Shown here: positions 10,096 to 18,331 of the stretch, piece after piece
Position numbering within the stretch: the stretch's first letter is position 1
Layout: each line of letters opens with the position of its first letter
From: Macrocybe gigantea
Taxonomy: Eukaryota > Basidiomycota > Agaricomycetes > Agaricales > Callistosporiaceae
DNA: 27,023 bases
Reading direction: 5' to 3'
NCBI GenBank assembly: GCA_011319805.1
Contig: SJRY01000222.1
Span: forward strand, 1 to 27,023
Made by a program: the position numbers and the translations under genes
The notes under the pieces: model-generated
What the model saw: only the letters and a program-made list of their open reading frames with translations
The model's database searches: none
What the model was told of the DNA's origin: nothing

Positions 10096-10146
10096 TGTCA
10101 CATGAACTAGATAAAAATGTCCTGTGCATGTGACCTATCGTATAAA
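10096..10146. repeat. Dispersed repeat fragment, copy 2 (partner at 6311)
   Basis: GTCACATGAACTAGATAAAA, then TGTCC and CATGTGACCT, is the counterpart of 6311-6362 in the same orientation. Confidence 0.6.
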
Positions 10147-10289
10147 CCCATTCTATAGAGATAAAACATAAAAAATCAGAGGTTCATCGTGCTGTTCTGG
10201 TCGACATTTACTCGCAACCAACTGCCTAAAAAGAGTCGACAAAAAGTGAGTAACAACATGCTAGCTGGTTTGTCCATTCGCGCTTCTCT

Positions 10290-11459
10290 CCATGACCCAA
10301 CAGGCTCTTCCTTTCTACAACCGAATTGTTGACATCGCCGTTCCCTCCCTGCCACTCAGCCCCTGCAGCTTGTCGTCCGACTCAGACAGATCACGTCAAT
10401 GATGCGCGAGATTGGATAGCTCGAGAAGAGGCAGGGTGAACTGGTGTTTGCGAAGCCGCAACCAGTCGTGCAAAGGAGATGGCAAAGGTGTGGAGCTTGA
10501 CATGGATGCAGATGCGACTCTGGTGTCAGCGGCCCCATCGTCTGGGACTCTGTCGAGCTCGGCGGCTATTCGATCGAAAACCAGGCCTTTGGTGCGTTCA
10601 TCTGTTCGTTCTCACCTCTAACCTTCCCTCAGCTGCAGCGGACTCGGTCGCCAATGAACCGCTCGCGTCTTCATTCAACGGCATCCTCGGGCTTGCTCTC
10701 CCCCTCAACTCCATCATTGCCCAGCTCATTCCTCCTGTCACGTCCAACAATCCCGACGGCGCCGCCTGGGCCTCCAACCTCTTCTCCATCACCCCCGTAT
10801 CCTCCACGCCCTCTGCTCGCTTTCTCTCCCTTGTGCTGTCTCGTCCAGGATCAGACAGCGCCCAGTTCGTCCTCGGAATCGGTCGCCACCCGTCCGCACT
10901 CGTGCACGACCCGTCTAAGATCCAGTACTCGACGCACGTCAGCGAGTGCTCCGGCACGCTCTTCTGGAAGCTCGGCGTTTGCGCCGTCACCGTCTATGCC
11001 AACGGTGGGAGCCGCCCCGTCCAGATCAGCCACTCCAACACAGGCGCTATCTTTCCTCGACTCAGGCGTGCCCCTCATCCTCACCACCTCCAAAGTCGCC
11101 AACGGCATTTACAGTGCTATCGGCGTCAGTCCCGCCTCCGACGGCCAGTGTAGGCGCACCCTTTTCGTTTATGAGCGCATGCGACTGACGCCCTTTCTCC
11201 CAGATTACGTCCCATGCACGACCCCGCTCAACATGACCATCACGCTCGATGACCGATCCGAAATACCCCTGCATCCGCTCGACCTCACTGCTGAGCCCCA
11301 AAAGATAACAAGGCCGACTACTGCATCGGGCTCATTCAGGCTGCTGACGGCGTGCTCGCCTCCCCAACAACCCAGGTTGGCGACATGATCCTCGGTGTGC
11401 CCTTTATGCGCAATGTCTACACCGTCATGGCCTACGCCGTCCCCGACGCCGACGGTTAG
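10290..11459 (+). pseudogene. Pepsin-type (A1) aspartic peptidase remnant truncated at a telomere repeat
   Basis: A1 peptidases are usually secreted or vacuolar and use two Asp residues, one in each lobe. From about 10515 the translation matches the family: WDSVELGGYSIENQAF, intron 10592-10632, then FNGILGLALPLNSIIAQL. The second catalytic motif is Asp-Ser-Gly at 11059-11067, and intron 11150-11203 joins GQ to YYVPCTTPLNMT. ADYCIGLIQ and GDMILGVPFMRNVYTV follow, typical of the C-lobe. The N-lobe is poor: the only candidate for the first DTG is Asp-Ser-Asp at 10379-10387, preceded by an uncertain frame from about 10290, and no signal peptide is seen. Frame breaks occur near 11055 (extra base) and 11300 (missing A). 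The frame ends at 11457-11459, where the stop codon is formed by the first TTAGGG, so the natural C-terminus is missing. Confidence 0.75.
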
Positions 11460-11467
11460 GGTTAGGG
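11456..11467 (+). repeat. Interstitial telomere repeat, two TTAGGG units
   Basis: Exact TTAGGGTTAGGG, followed by GGGT, lies at the junction between the broken peptidase gene and the Penelope-like element. On the element's sense (minus) strand it reads CCCTAACCCTAA directly after the element's 3' end. Confidence 0.85.
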
Positions 11468-11529
11468 GGTGTATCTCAAAAGCGGCAACGAGCGCAGCGA
11501 GGCCGCTGAAGTCCGCTCGAGCGTAAACA

Positions 11530-11599
11530 GGATGTCAACAGGTGACTGGGGATCCAGTCCTGCATCCTGTTTCGCCTTTATAGGCTCGTCAGGACATCC
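11530..11599 (-). ncRNA. Type I hammerhead ribozyme
   Basis: Read on the minus strand from 11599. Helix I is GGATGTC (11599-11593) with GACATCC (11536-11530), 7 base pairs. Next comes the core CTGACGA (11592-11586), then helix II GCC-TATAAA-GGC (11585-11574), then GAA (11573-11571) with A15.1 at 11570. Helix III is ACAGG (11570-11566) with CCTGT (11542-11538), and its loop contains a further hairpin GACTGG/CCAGTC. The cleavage nucleotide H17 is the U at 11537, giving a GUU site directly before helix I. Every invariant core base is present. Hammerheads are known in Penelope-like elements, which fits the location. Processing of the element's RNA is the likely role. Confidence 0.85.
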
Positions 11600-12237
11600 A
11601 TTTCCTGTAAATTGAAGTAAGCGGTCCGGGAGCGGTGCGAACGTACCGTCCTTTTTCCCGTCATTACTCATTCTACGACGATGATCAGTAAGCATGCCCA
11701 GCAAAGCTGACTCACCGTAGTGCTAATAATAATCATTGCGTTACCAATCGTATCGCGGATTGGCTACAAACGGCCCCGAGCGTAATAATTATTAGGCAGA
11801 GGAGCCTTGTGACTATTCTCGTGAACAACCTGGTCTATGTTACCCGAAGTTAATCAGCGTCAGGCTTAACTACTAATCGGAGCGCCCAAAAGGTAGCCTA
11901 AGCCGGCGTGCGGTCTACGTTTCGCGCCGCGGTTCCTTGGGCAGTTGCCCGCGGACCTGCCCAAGACCCGGCCGTAACTAAACGGCGGGCGACTTAGCTT
12001 GCCTTGCCCGACGACGGGATTAACCGCAGGCCGACGAGGGGGGAGCAAGTACCAACAGGACTTACCTATTCCGAAATAACCGTAGTGGCCCGCTCGGGCC
12101 GCCAAGGCGCGCCGGCGTTCGTACCACTCTGGCGCTGATAAACTTATCAGATAGGATAGGATGGTCACGCACCAATCACGTGACCAAGATAAGATGCATT
12201 TGATCACATGGTTTCGCAGATGCGAGACCGTTCCCGA

Positions 12238-12277
12238 GCGTAACTTAGCGTAATTCAGCGTAATTTAGCGTAAGTTA
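12238..12277. repeat. Four tandem 10-base GCGTAA-TTA units
   Basis: GCGTAACTTA, GCGTAATTCA, GCGTAATTTA and GCGTAAGTTA follow each other without gaps. Single GAGCGTAA words also occur at about 11512, 11778 and 12236. Confidence 0.7.
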
Positions 12278-12302
12278 ACTCCTACGTTGGGAGTGGGTTC
12301 GC

Positions 12303-12431
12303 CGTACTGGTTAGGTACGGTTAGCTCGGTTAGGGTTAGCTATTCACGAGTAGCGAATGAGTAAATATATTCCATCATACGGCAGCGAAGACGCCAGATG
12401 AAATATACACGCACGTTAGGTTTAGGTTAGG
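12303..12431 (+). repeat. Degenerate telomere-like tracts inside the element's 3' region
   Basis: GGTTAGGTACGGTTAGC and GGTTAGGGTTAGC lie at about 12309-12341, and GTTAGGTTTAGGTTAGG at 12415-12431. All are in the same TTAGGG orientation as the repeat at 11456, suggesting further old junctions. Confidence 0.55.
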
Positions 12432-12533
12432 AGCGCTTTAGCGTAATGCAGGAATTGCGCAAAACCTGAATAGTGATGATACTCTATAACGTGGGTGCGG
12501 CGAGAGGACCGTGCAAACAAGATCGACAGGCAA

Positions 12534-14952
12534 TTACTCGTACATGTCATCCATGTCCTCGTCATCGGAAAGATGAACGCGTCGGAGTAGATCCAAGGGA
12601 TCTGTCCTGGCGGTCTTTCCGAGCCTGCTTGCTTCGAACGTGCTTAACCAGGGATCTGGAGACCTGGAACGACGGTGGATATTAGGTGAGTGGCTTCGAA
12701 CAGGAGCATTAGAAGGACCTGCCTCGCCAGAGTCACCAATACTAGGCAGCGGAGTTGATACTACTTTCTCCGTTGGCGCAGCCGCGCGCTGCGGTGCCTT
12801 TCCTGCTATCCTACGGGGTTCGGCCGTAAATCCGTAGATTTCCAGGACAGTTTGGTCAGAAGCAATCACGTCGAGCCTTTGTAGAACAGCAGCTTTCCAA
12901 ACAGACGTAAAATCGAACAGGTTAGACGTACGTTTGCGTGAAACCAGCCATTTTGCTTTCCAGAAGTCTGTAAGTCGAATGTCCGGGATCAGCATAGGCT
13001 GACCCCGGTACAGCGTTGACAGACACAGAGTTCCGTCAATCGTTGTGTAGGCATCGTCTAAACGAGAACCTACCAATTCGCGGTCCAAGGGATTAGGTCC
13101 ATCGGACGCGGCGTGCTTCAACCACGCCTCACAGTAATCTCTGAATGCTTGTTCTACCTTGTTTGACTGGAAGAATCCCCACACTGGATTAAAATACGAC
13201 TTGAAAACAGCGACGGTTTGTTCCGCGCGTGCAGTCTTATTATCATCAGAAAGACGTTGTTCCCAACGTCGCTGGATGTTCATTTTAAGCCAATGATCAA
13301 CCAGCTTAACTGGGTAACCACGCTTTACGTAGATCGCACGTAGGAATTGTAGTGCGTCTTTGTAGTACTCAAATTTAGAGCTTAACGTGGCTAACCGTGA
13401 CATCTCCCCGGTGAAGGTGCCACGCTTCACATCAAAAGGGTGAGCAGATGCCCAAGGGATTCGTTCCAAGTGGTTACGGGCTTTGCGAAACGGACGCCAC
13501 TGTAAACTCCCGTCGGAGTCTCGGAAGAGAGTGAGGTCCAAGAATGCGCAGCCTTGGTCCGTAGCGGACCATTCTATAGTGCACGTATCGATTTTAACAG
13601 TGGACGCTTTCGCAAGAGCGGCTGCTTCCGATTCCGCATAGATAATAGCGAGAGTGTCATCGATATATCTGCCGTAAAAAATACAGTCGGGATCAGATAA
13701 CAAAGGGCTATTTCTCTCGTGCCAAACCCCGAAGAGATTGGCAAGATCGGGGAATCCGCGACGCCCATCGCGAGTCCCCGAAGTTGTAAGAAATATTCAC
13801 CCTTAAACGTACACACAAGTTCAGTATTGCCCACCATTAAAGCACGAAGGAAAATTTCCAACTGCCTAAGTAAATGCATTTTATCGTCGCGACTCAGATC
13901 GTCGCGTTTGATAATGTCTTCCCGAGATCCTGTGAGATACTGTTCATACATATTATGTACAATATCCAGGCAACGATTGAGATCAATCGACGGGTAGTAT
14001 GCAACGACGTCTCCAGTGACAATATAGAAACGACGAGATGGGTCAATCTGAAGTTGACTCAATTTTTGCGCCAACTGTTTGGTTCCGTGAATTACGGTAG
14101 GCGACCCCTCGACGAGGGGTTTGAGCATTTTAGAACAGAATTTAGCTGCAGGATTCTGGGCAGCAGAGTGGCAGGGAATAATCGGTCGCATCTTGACCGG
14201 TTCTTTATGGATTTTGGGTATTCCATAAAACGCTGGCACCGTGTGACGGGCAGTACCGTCTTTGCCCACTTCCGGAATCTTATGCAGCAGGAATTTAGAT
14301 AATTGGTCTCTGGTGGCGGGTTCACCGTGGAGCGAGACAAGCTCCGCAAGCTCAGAGACTTGCTTGACCTTTCTGTTCAGAATTCGATTTGCTTCCTCTC
14401 TACTGAGTCGTTGATAATTCGACGTATCGGAAAGCAAATCATGGCACTTTTCTATGATCCAATCTCGCTTAGATACCGCTAATCCAAGGTTCTTGTCCGT
14501 AGGAGTAACAATCAAGTCGTTAGTCTTAAGAACGAGGAGATGCGCCTAACGTTCGGTGCAAGCGACTCCATAGGAGGCACCGACGTTCCGGACTCAATGG
14601 CCATGGCCTTGACTGAAGTCAGTATAGGCTTGCACTGTTTGAGGGCCATCTCAATATACATAGGTGCTAGAGGTGGCGCCGAGCTTTCGTGCGGCACCTC
14701 GTAGTCTGGATCATATGAAGACCCGCTGGCAAGCGGGCTAAACTCAAAATGTAACCTCCACCTGAGACGATGAACAAAATCATTCCAGGCGTCGTCCACC
14801 AGTTGAATTTTGGTGGGTTCGAAGAAGAGATAATTCATCCCTACACTAAGGTCCATTTGAATGTCTAAAGGCACGTTCACACCGGGAGAAACATGGACAA
14901 AAGTCTTAAATTTGGATGCGCGTATTACATCAATAGGCGTATTTAGGTTAGG
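12534..14952 (-). CDS. Penelope-like reverse transcriptase without endonuclease domain
   Basis: About 805 residues are open from the element's 5' edge to the stop at 12534, with two frame breaks near 14536 and 13750. Both look like one lost C in a short C run on the coding strand. Seen in order: TPTDKNLGLAV (typical N-terminal RT block of Penelope-like enzymes) near 14500, FYGIPKIHKE near 14230, VTGDVVAYYPSID (motif A, Asp at about 14010), GLAMGVADSP (motif B) near 13775, and YIDD (motif C) at 13667-13656. These carry all three catalytic Asp residues. The thumb region follows (FLRAIYVKRGYP). The C-terminal tail is Ser/Pro-rich, then acidic (DDEDMDDMYE). No GIY-YIG signature is present after the RT. 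The N-terminus is probably truncated since no natural start codon precedes TPIDVIRA. Confidence 0.85.
14943..14952 (+). repeat. TTAGGTTAGG tract at the 5' edge of the element
   Basis: Two degenerate telomere-like units sit where the retroelement's open frame begins; the frame's upstream stop codon overlaps the next bases (14953-14955). They mirror the TTAGGG pair at the other edge and have the same orientation. Confidence 0.55.
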
Positions 14953-14955
14953 TTA

Positions 14956-15424
14956 TTGGGGACTTTGTAGGGAGGAGTAGGGAGCGAAATTACCTGGATG
15001 AGCTAGGGAGGGCTTAGGTGGTACGGCTGGTTGGCTAGGGTTTTCGCTACTTGCACTGTAGAACCTGGACATGAAAATTTTTGGAAACATCTTTTGCATT
15101 TCACAATATTTTATATGACATAAAATTTGTTCTCCTCTCATATGGGGAATAAACAATGATAATGTCAAAAAAACACAGTCATGAGTAACTTTTAATATAA
15201 ATGAAAGACGTGCTGCTATTCTGGGACCACAACTGAATATTGATATTGAAGACAGCTTGAATCAGAGCATAAAGAACTTAGGGTTAGTGATGGATAACAA
15301 TACTAAGGGAGATGGAATGTGGAAGAAACCTCCGTCAATGACGGACAAGGATGGCAGGACGGGATGGGACTAAAAGGGGCGACTATTGATGATGGATAGT
15401 GACGACCAGGTGATACCAGACGTG
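14956..15424. other. Intergenic stretch right of the retroelement
   Basis: No gene is seen. It contains GAGCTAGG-type minisatellite words at 14998-15045 and another telomere-like TTAGGGTTAG at 15278-15287. The rest is A/T-rich unique-looking sequence. Confidence 0.4.
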
Positions 15425-15870
15425 AATGAAATGAGTGTCAATGATGGCTAGTAGACATCAAGTCATACTAGCAGACAGCCCGACAACACGTCAGGACCGT
15501 CAAAGATGAAATCATGCGACTTCAAGTCAGCCCGAGCTTGTGACAGAGACGAGAAGCAGAGCAGGAGGAAGATAAGATTGAGTTGGTCGCCGGGCATTTG
15601 TATTGCATTATTTGCACTCTTTGTCAGCAGTGCGTCCTTTATTTGCACTGACTTGATGAAATTTGGCCAAGTCTGTTCCGTCACTCCCTTCCGCTCTCTC
15701 TGCTCCTCCTTGCTCCTCCTCTCTCCCTCCCGCTTCTCTTCTGCTCATCTCACCGCACCTATTATTGGAACAGCAACCCTGACTTGATGTCGGGTTGCTT
15801 CCAGGACATGACTTGATGTCTGTCCTTGATTGAATGACTGGACGTCTTCGATCTCGACAATCATCTGGAT
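15425..15870. repeat. Dispersed repeat, copy A (partner B at about 16640-17060)
   Basis: The left part (15425-15478) matches 6386-6438. The right part (about 15660-15870), with a CTCCT-rich pyrimidine run, TTGGAACAGC, GGACATGACTTGATGTCTGT and GAATGACTGGACGTCTTCGA, matches 16890-17045 with many point differences. GACTTGATGTC-like words recur inside at a spacing of about 20-30 bases. Confidence 0.65.
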
Positions 15871-16320
15871 CAAGACCCGCGCTCTCATTGTCTCCTCATG
15901 CCAATTGCCGGACGCTATGACTTGGACTCGTATTAATGGTTCATTCAGTAAGCTTTTTAATCTTTAACCCTAGGTCTTCGTCTGAACGCATCAATTTTAT
16001 ATATTGCCTATGCATGTTAATGCCAGGATTTCCCCTCAACGTTCTGGGAGTTCATCTCTTACCACTGCCTGAGTTTTTAATGAACTGTTCTATTGCTATT
16101 AAGGTGAATCATCTTCTACATACAGTCGCGAACAGGAACTCTTTCTAACTGACATCCATTTGCAATCAGGTCCGCACCCTTGTGGCATGTCTAGGCTTCA
16201 AGCAAGAAAAGAGTTGGAGGAGAACGGCAATAGGTCTGTGTTTCATCCTTCCTAAAGACGAGGTTGAGTGACTTCAAACTAGGCCAAGCTTGTCTAAATA
16301 TTGGAAAGAAGGGAAAGAGC

Positions 16321-16613
16321 AGCGTTGATATTGTGGGCTGCTTGAATGACCTGGGTGGCCTCGGAATATAGTAGGAATGTCATACTGAAATCCATGAAAT
16401 GTATTAGCGAATGCGTTGAAAGGCCTGAGTGACGTACAAAGTAGTCCAGTGGCTACTTAGGTCGGAATCAAATTAAGCCTGCCATGACTGTTCAGCGGCG
16501 GCATTGGCTTCGATGTTGCTGATGAGTTCGTTGAGAGGATTATTGACAGTGGGTCGGGAGATGTTGAAGCCATCATTGGAGGCTGAGGAGTTGAGCTCTT
16601 CACCGTAAATCAT
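16321..16613 (-). pseudogene. Duplicated 5' fragment of the GATA gene
   Basis: This segment aligns along its length with 8397-8660, the inferred 5' end of the GATA gene, in the same orientation. Both start with Met at the same place (16613 and 8660) and share NDGFNISRPT, then NPLNELIS here versus LHELVSN there, and WQA. Here the codon after WQA is TAA (16473-16475), where the other copy has TAC. The downstream part, which in the parent looks like intron, is also conserved, so the copy arose at the DNA level and not through mRNA. An extra 28 bases or so occur near 16370-16395. No zinc finger follows. It is a dead fragment. Confidence 0.65.
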
Positions 16614-16639
16614 GAGAAACGTTGAAGATGGCAAGAATA

Positions 16640-17060
16640 CGTCGAAGAAGGATAGTAGACAACACGTCATACTATCAGATAGACAGCCAACACGTCATGT
16701 CTATCAAATCCAAGCCCAAGCGACAACACGTCAGCTCAGGATGGAGTGGGGGCAGTATGGGAGAGAGACGTGTTCAGCAAAATAAGAGAAATGGAGGCAG
16801 CGAAGCGAGATAAGATTACCGTTCATTTGTTTGTTTGGCAAGACCGTGTTTTTTCATGATGGTAGAGCCAAATAGAGATCAAGCGTCTCCGCCCTTCCCT
16901 CTTTCTGTTCCTCTTCATCTCCTTCCTATCTCTCCGCTCTCCCGACCATCATTGGAAAGACGGCTCTGACTCGAAGTCGGGCTGCTTTTCAGGACATGAC
17001 TTGAAGTCTGTCCTTGATCGAATGACTTGAAGTCTTTGATCTCAATGGTGCCTTCGACTC
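16640..17060. repeat. Dispersed repeat, copy B
   Basis: Counterpart of 15425-15870: AACACGTCAT words at the left, then a pyrimidine run, ATTGGAAAGACGGCTCTGAC, GGACATGACTTGAAGTCTGT and GAATGACTTGAAGTCTTTGA at the right. It begins about 30 bases after the GATA fragment ends, so fragment and repeat may have moved together. Confidence 0.6.
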
Positions 17061-17608
17061 TCATTTGGTGCCCTTATCTTTTTATCTCTCTCAAGTTCAT
17101 TTTAGCGGTCCTCTAGGTATGTATTTCATTGACCTTAACAGCACCAATTCCATCTAACAATCATAAATCATCAGATTTTTTTTCTTTACGTTCGTGATCC
17201 TAACTTTACAGCCTACGATATTTCTTATAAACGTTCTTTCAGTTAGAAGGAACTACGCTATAGGAATTATATACTGAGATGATGGGTTTAGAAATGACTG
17301 TAGGTTCTTCTCTAGTTTCGACTCCTTGGATCAAACTAACCATTTTTCTCCTCTAGATTCACATCTCTTTTCAATCGTCACAGTCGCATAGAAATGTACG
17401 ACACACGTGACTTATATGCGCTTTTTTTGTACTTTGTGATAAGAATAGATTGCTGTTTATTGGAGATTGCGTCTAGATTATAGATTCTTCGTTTGAGATA
17501 ACTTACTAAGGAGTGAATTTGTGTCTTTTAACGTCAATCTTTTATCTGTGAGGAATGCTTGTCTATCATCGATTCTCTCTTATTAATTACTTTTAGCCGC
17601 TCACAAGA
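17061..17608. promoter_or_regulatory. A/T-rich region upstream of the small five-exon gene
   Basis: This is unique-looking sequence with no other gene. It contains T-rich tracts (for example 17175-17187 and 17424-17432) and lies 5' of the ATG at 17609, so it probably holds that gene's promoter. No specific element can be named. Confidence 0.35.
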
Positions 17609-18118
17609 ATGTCATCGATCAATGCACAACATCCAACTGGTGCAAATGATCCTTTGGACGACGTCTTAGACGAACTGCCTGAGTATGCCACACACCCAGA
17701 GGAACACTGCTCTAGTAAAGGCGGCAAGTAAAAAGATAGTAACCACTGTTTTCAGAGAAGCGAAGAACGGCTTTCCTGGACGGTAAGTGTTTGACGTATA
17801 GCTCTCTGTTTTACTTAAACTGCCTCTGTTAGACGACAATGCTCTTGGGTCCATTGACCATTGGCAAAGAGAACGCGGTGAGTCCATATCAATTTTCTAT
17901 TTCGGAATGCTGACCGGTCAGTATTTCAGTTCAATCAGGTTACGTTGGCATCGTTCACTGGCATGATGCGCCTTTAGGTTGGCCAGGTGATACATCCCAA
18001 GGCCTCAGTGCCGTTCACCTTGATTTTGCAAATGGTAAGTGGAGGTAACGGTGAACAAGAAAAAGCTTTCTGAATCCCCTTAGGTCAAGAAACAGAAAGC
18101 AACGGTGCATCTGAGTAA
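17609..18118 (+). CDS. Small hypothetical protein, 102 residues, five exons
   Basis: Exons 17609-17714, 17756-17782, 17833-17877, 17939-18034 and 18084-18118 join to an unbroken 102-residue frame ending in TAA. All four introns (41, 50, 61 and 49 bases) are GT-AG, and every junction is phase 1. That consistency in so short a span is good evidence for a real gene. The protein is acidic at the N-terminus (DPLDDVLDELPEY at residues 14-26), has a basic KKRR patch at 36-39, and a more hydrophobic middle (YVGIVHWHDAPLGWPGD). No signal peptide, membrane helix or known domain is seen. I do not recognise the family. The gene runs toward the 841-residue gene, with 213 bases between their stops. Confidence 0.7.
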
Positions 18119-18331
18119 AGCAAGGCTTTGAAAAAAAAAATTTTTCCAGAGTATGTATTATTTACGGGAATATGCGTATAGAAGGAAAATATACGCTACG
18201 ATGGGAAAACAGCTGACATGCATACGTCCAAGCCGTCACACAGCGCTCATTACTCATATCGATCCCTAGCAGACATGTTCCTTAGCTTGTAGACAAACGT
18301 GTCATTTCAATAAATGTCTCACCAGTTGTTG

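Larger units (their letters stand above)
11600..12533 (-). other. 3' non-coding region of the Penelope-like element
   Basis: About 0.9 kb lies between the reverse transcriptase stop and the ribozyme without a convincing protein. It includes a 4-copy tandem repeat of GCGTAAYTTA type at 12238-12277 and two telomere-like tracts at 12303-12346 and 12413-12431, so it may itself be made of several end-to-end additions. Confidence 0.5.
11468..14952 (-). mobile_element. Endonuclease-deficient Penelope-like retroelement (Coprina/Athena type), 5' truncated
   Basis: The element lies on the minus strand. Its reverse transcriptase frame has a Penelope-type core and no GIY-YIG endonuclease, a 3' region of about 1.07 kb follows, and a hammerhead ribozyme sits 63-132 bases from the 3' end. 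The 3' edge abuts TTAGGGTTAGGG; the 5' edge abuts TTAGGTTAGG at 14943-14952, immediately upstream of the first coding codons, as expected of a 5'-truncated copy capped again by telomere-like sequence. Families of this kind (Athena in rotifers, Coprina in basidiomycetes) are known to attach to exposed chromosome ends, priming from the telomeric G strand. The orientation here matches that model. The assignment is by motif recognition, without a database search. Confidence 0.8.

Noticed and set aside
10290..10400. An intact first catalytic motif (DTG) of the aspartic peptidase
   Set aside because: The only candidate reads Asp-Ser-Asp in an uncertain frame. I mention it in the gene entry but do not claim it as an active site.
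11462..11704. An 80-codon minus-strand frame ending in a stop codon made by CCCTAA
   Set aside because: It overlaps the hammerhead ribozyme completely, and its stop comes from the telomere repeat. The RNA structure explains the conservation better than a protein does.
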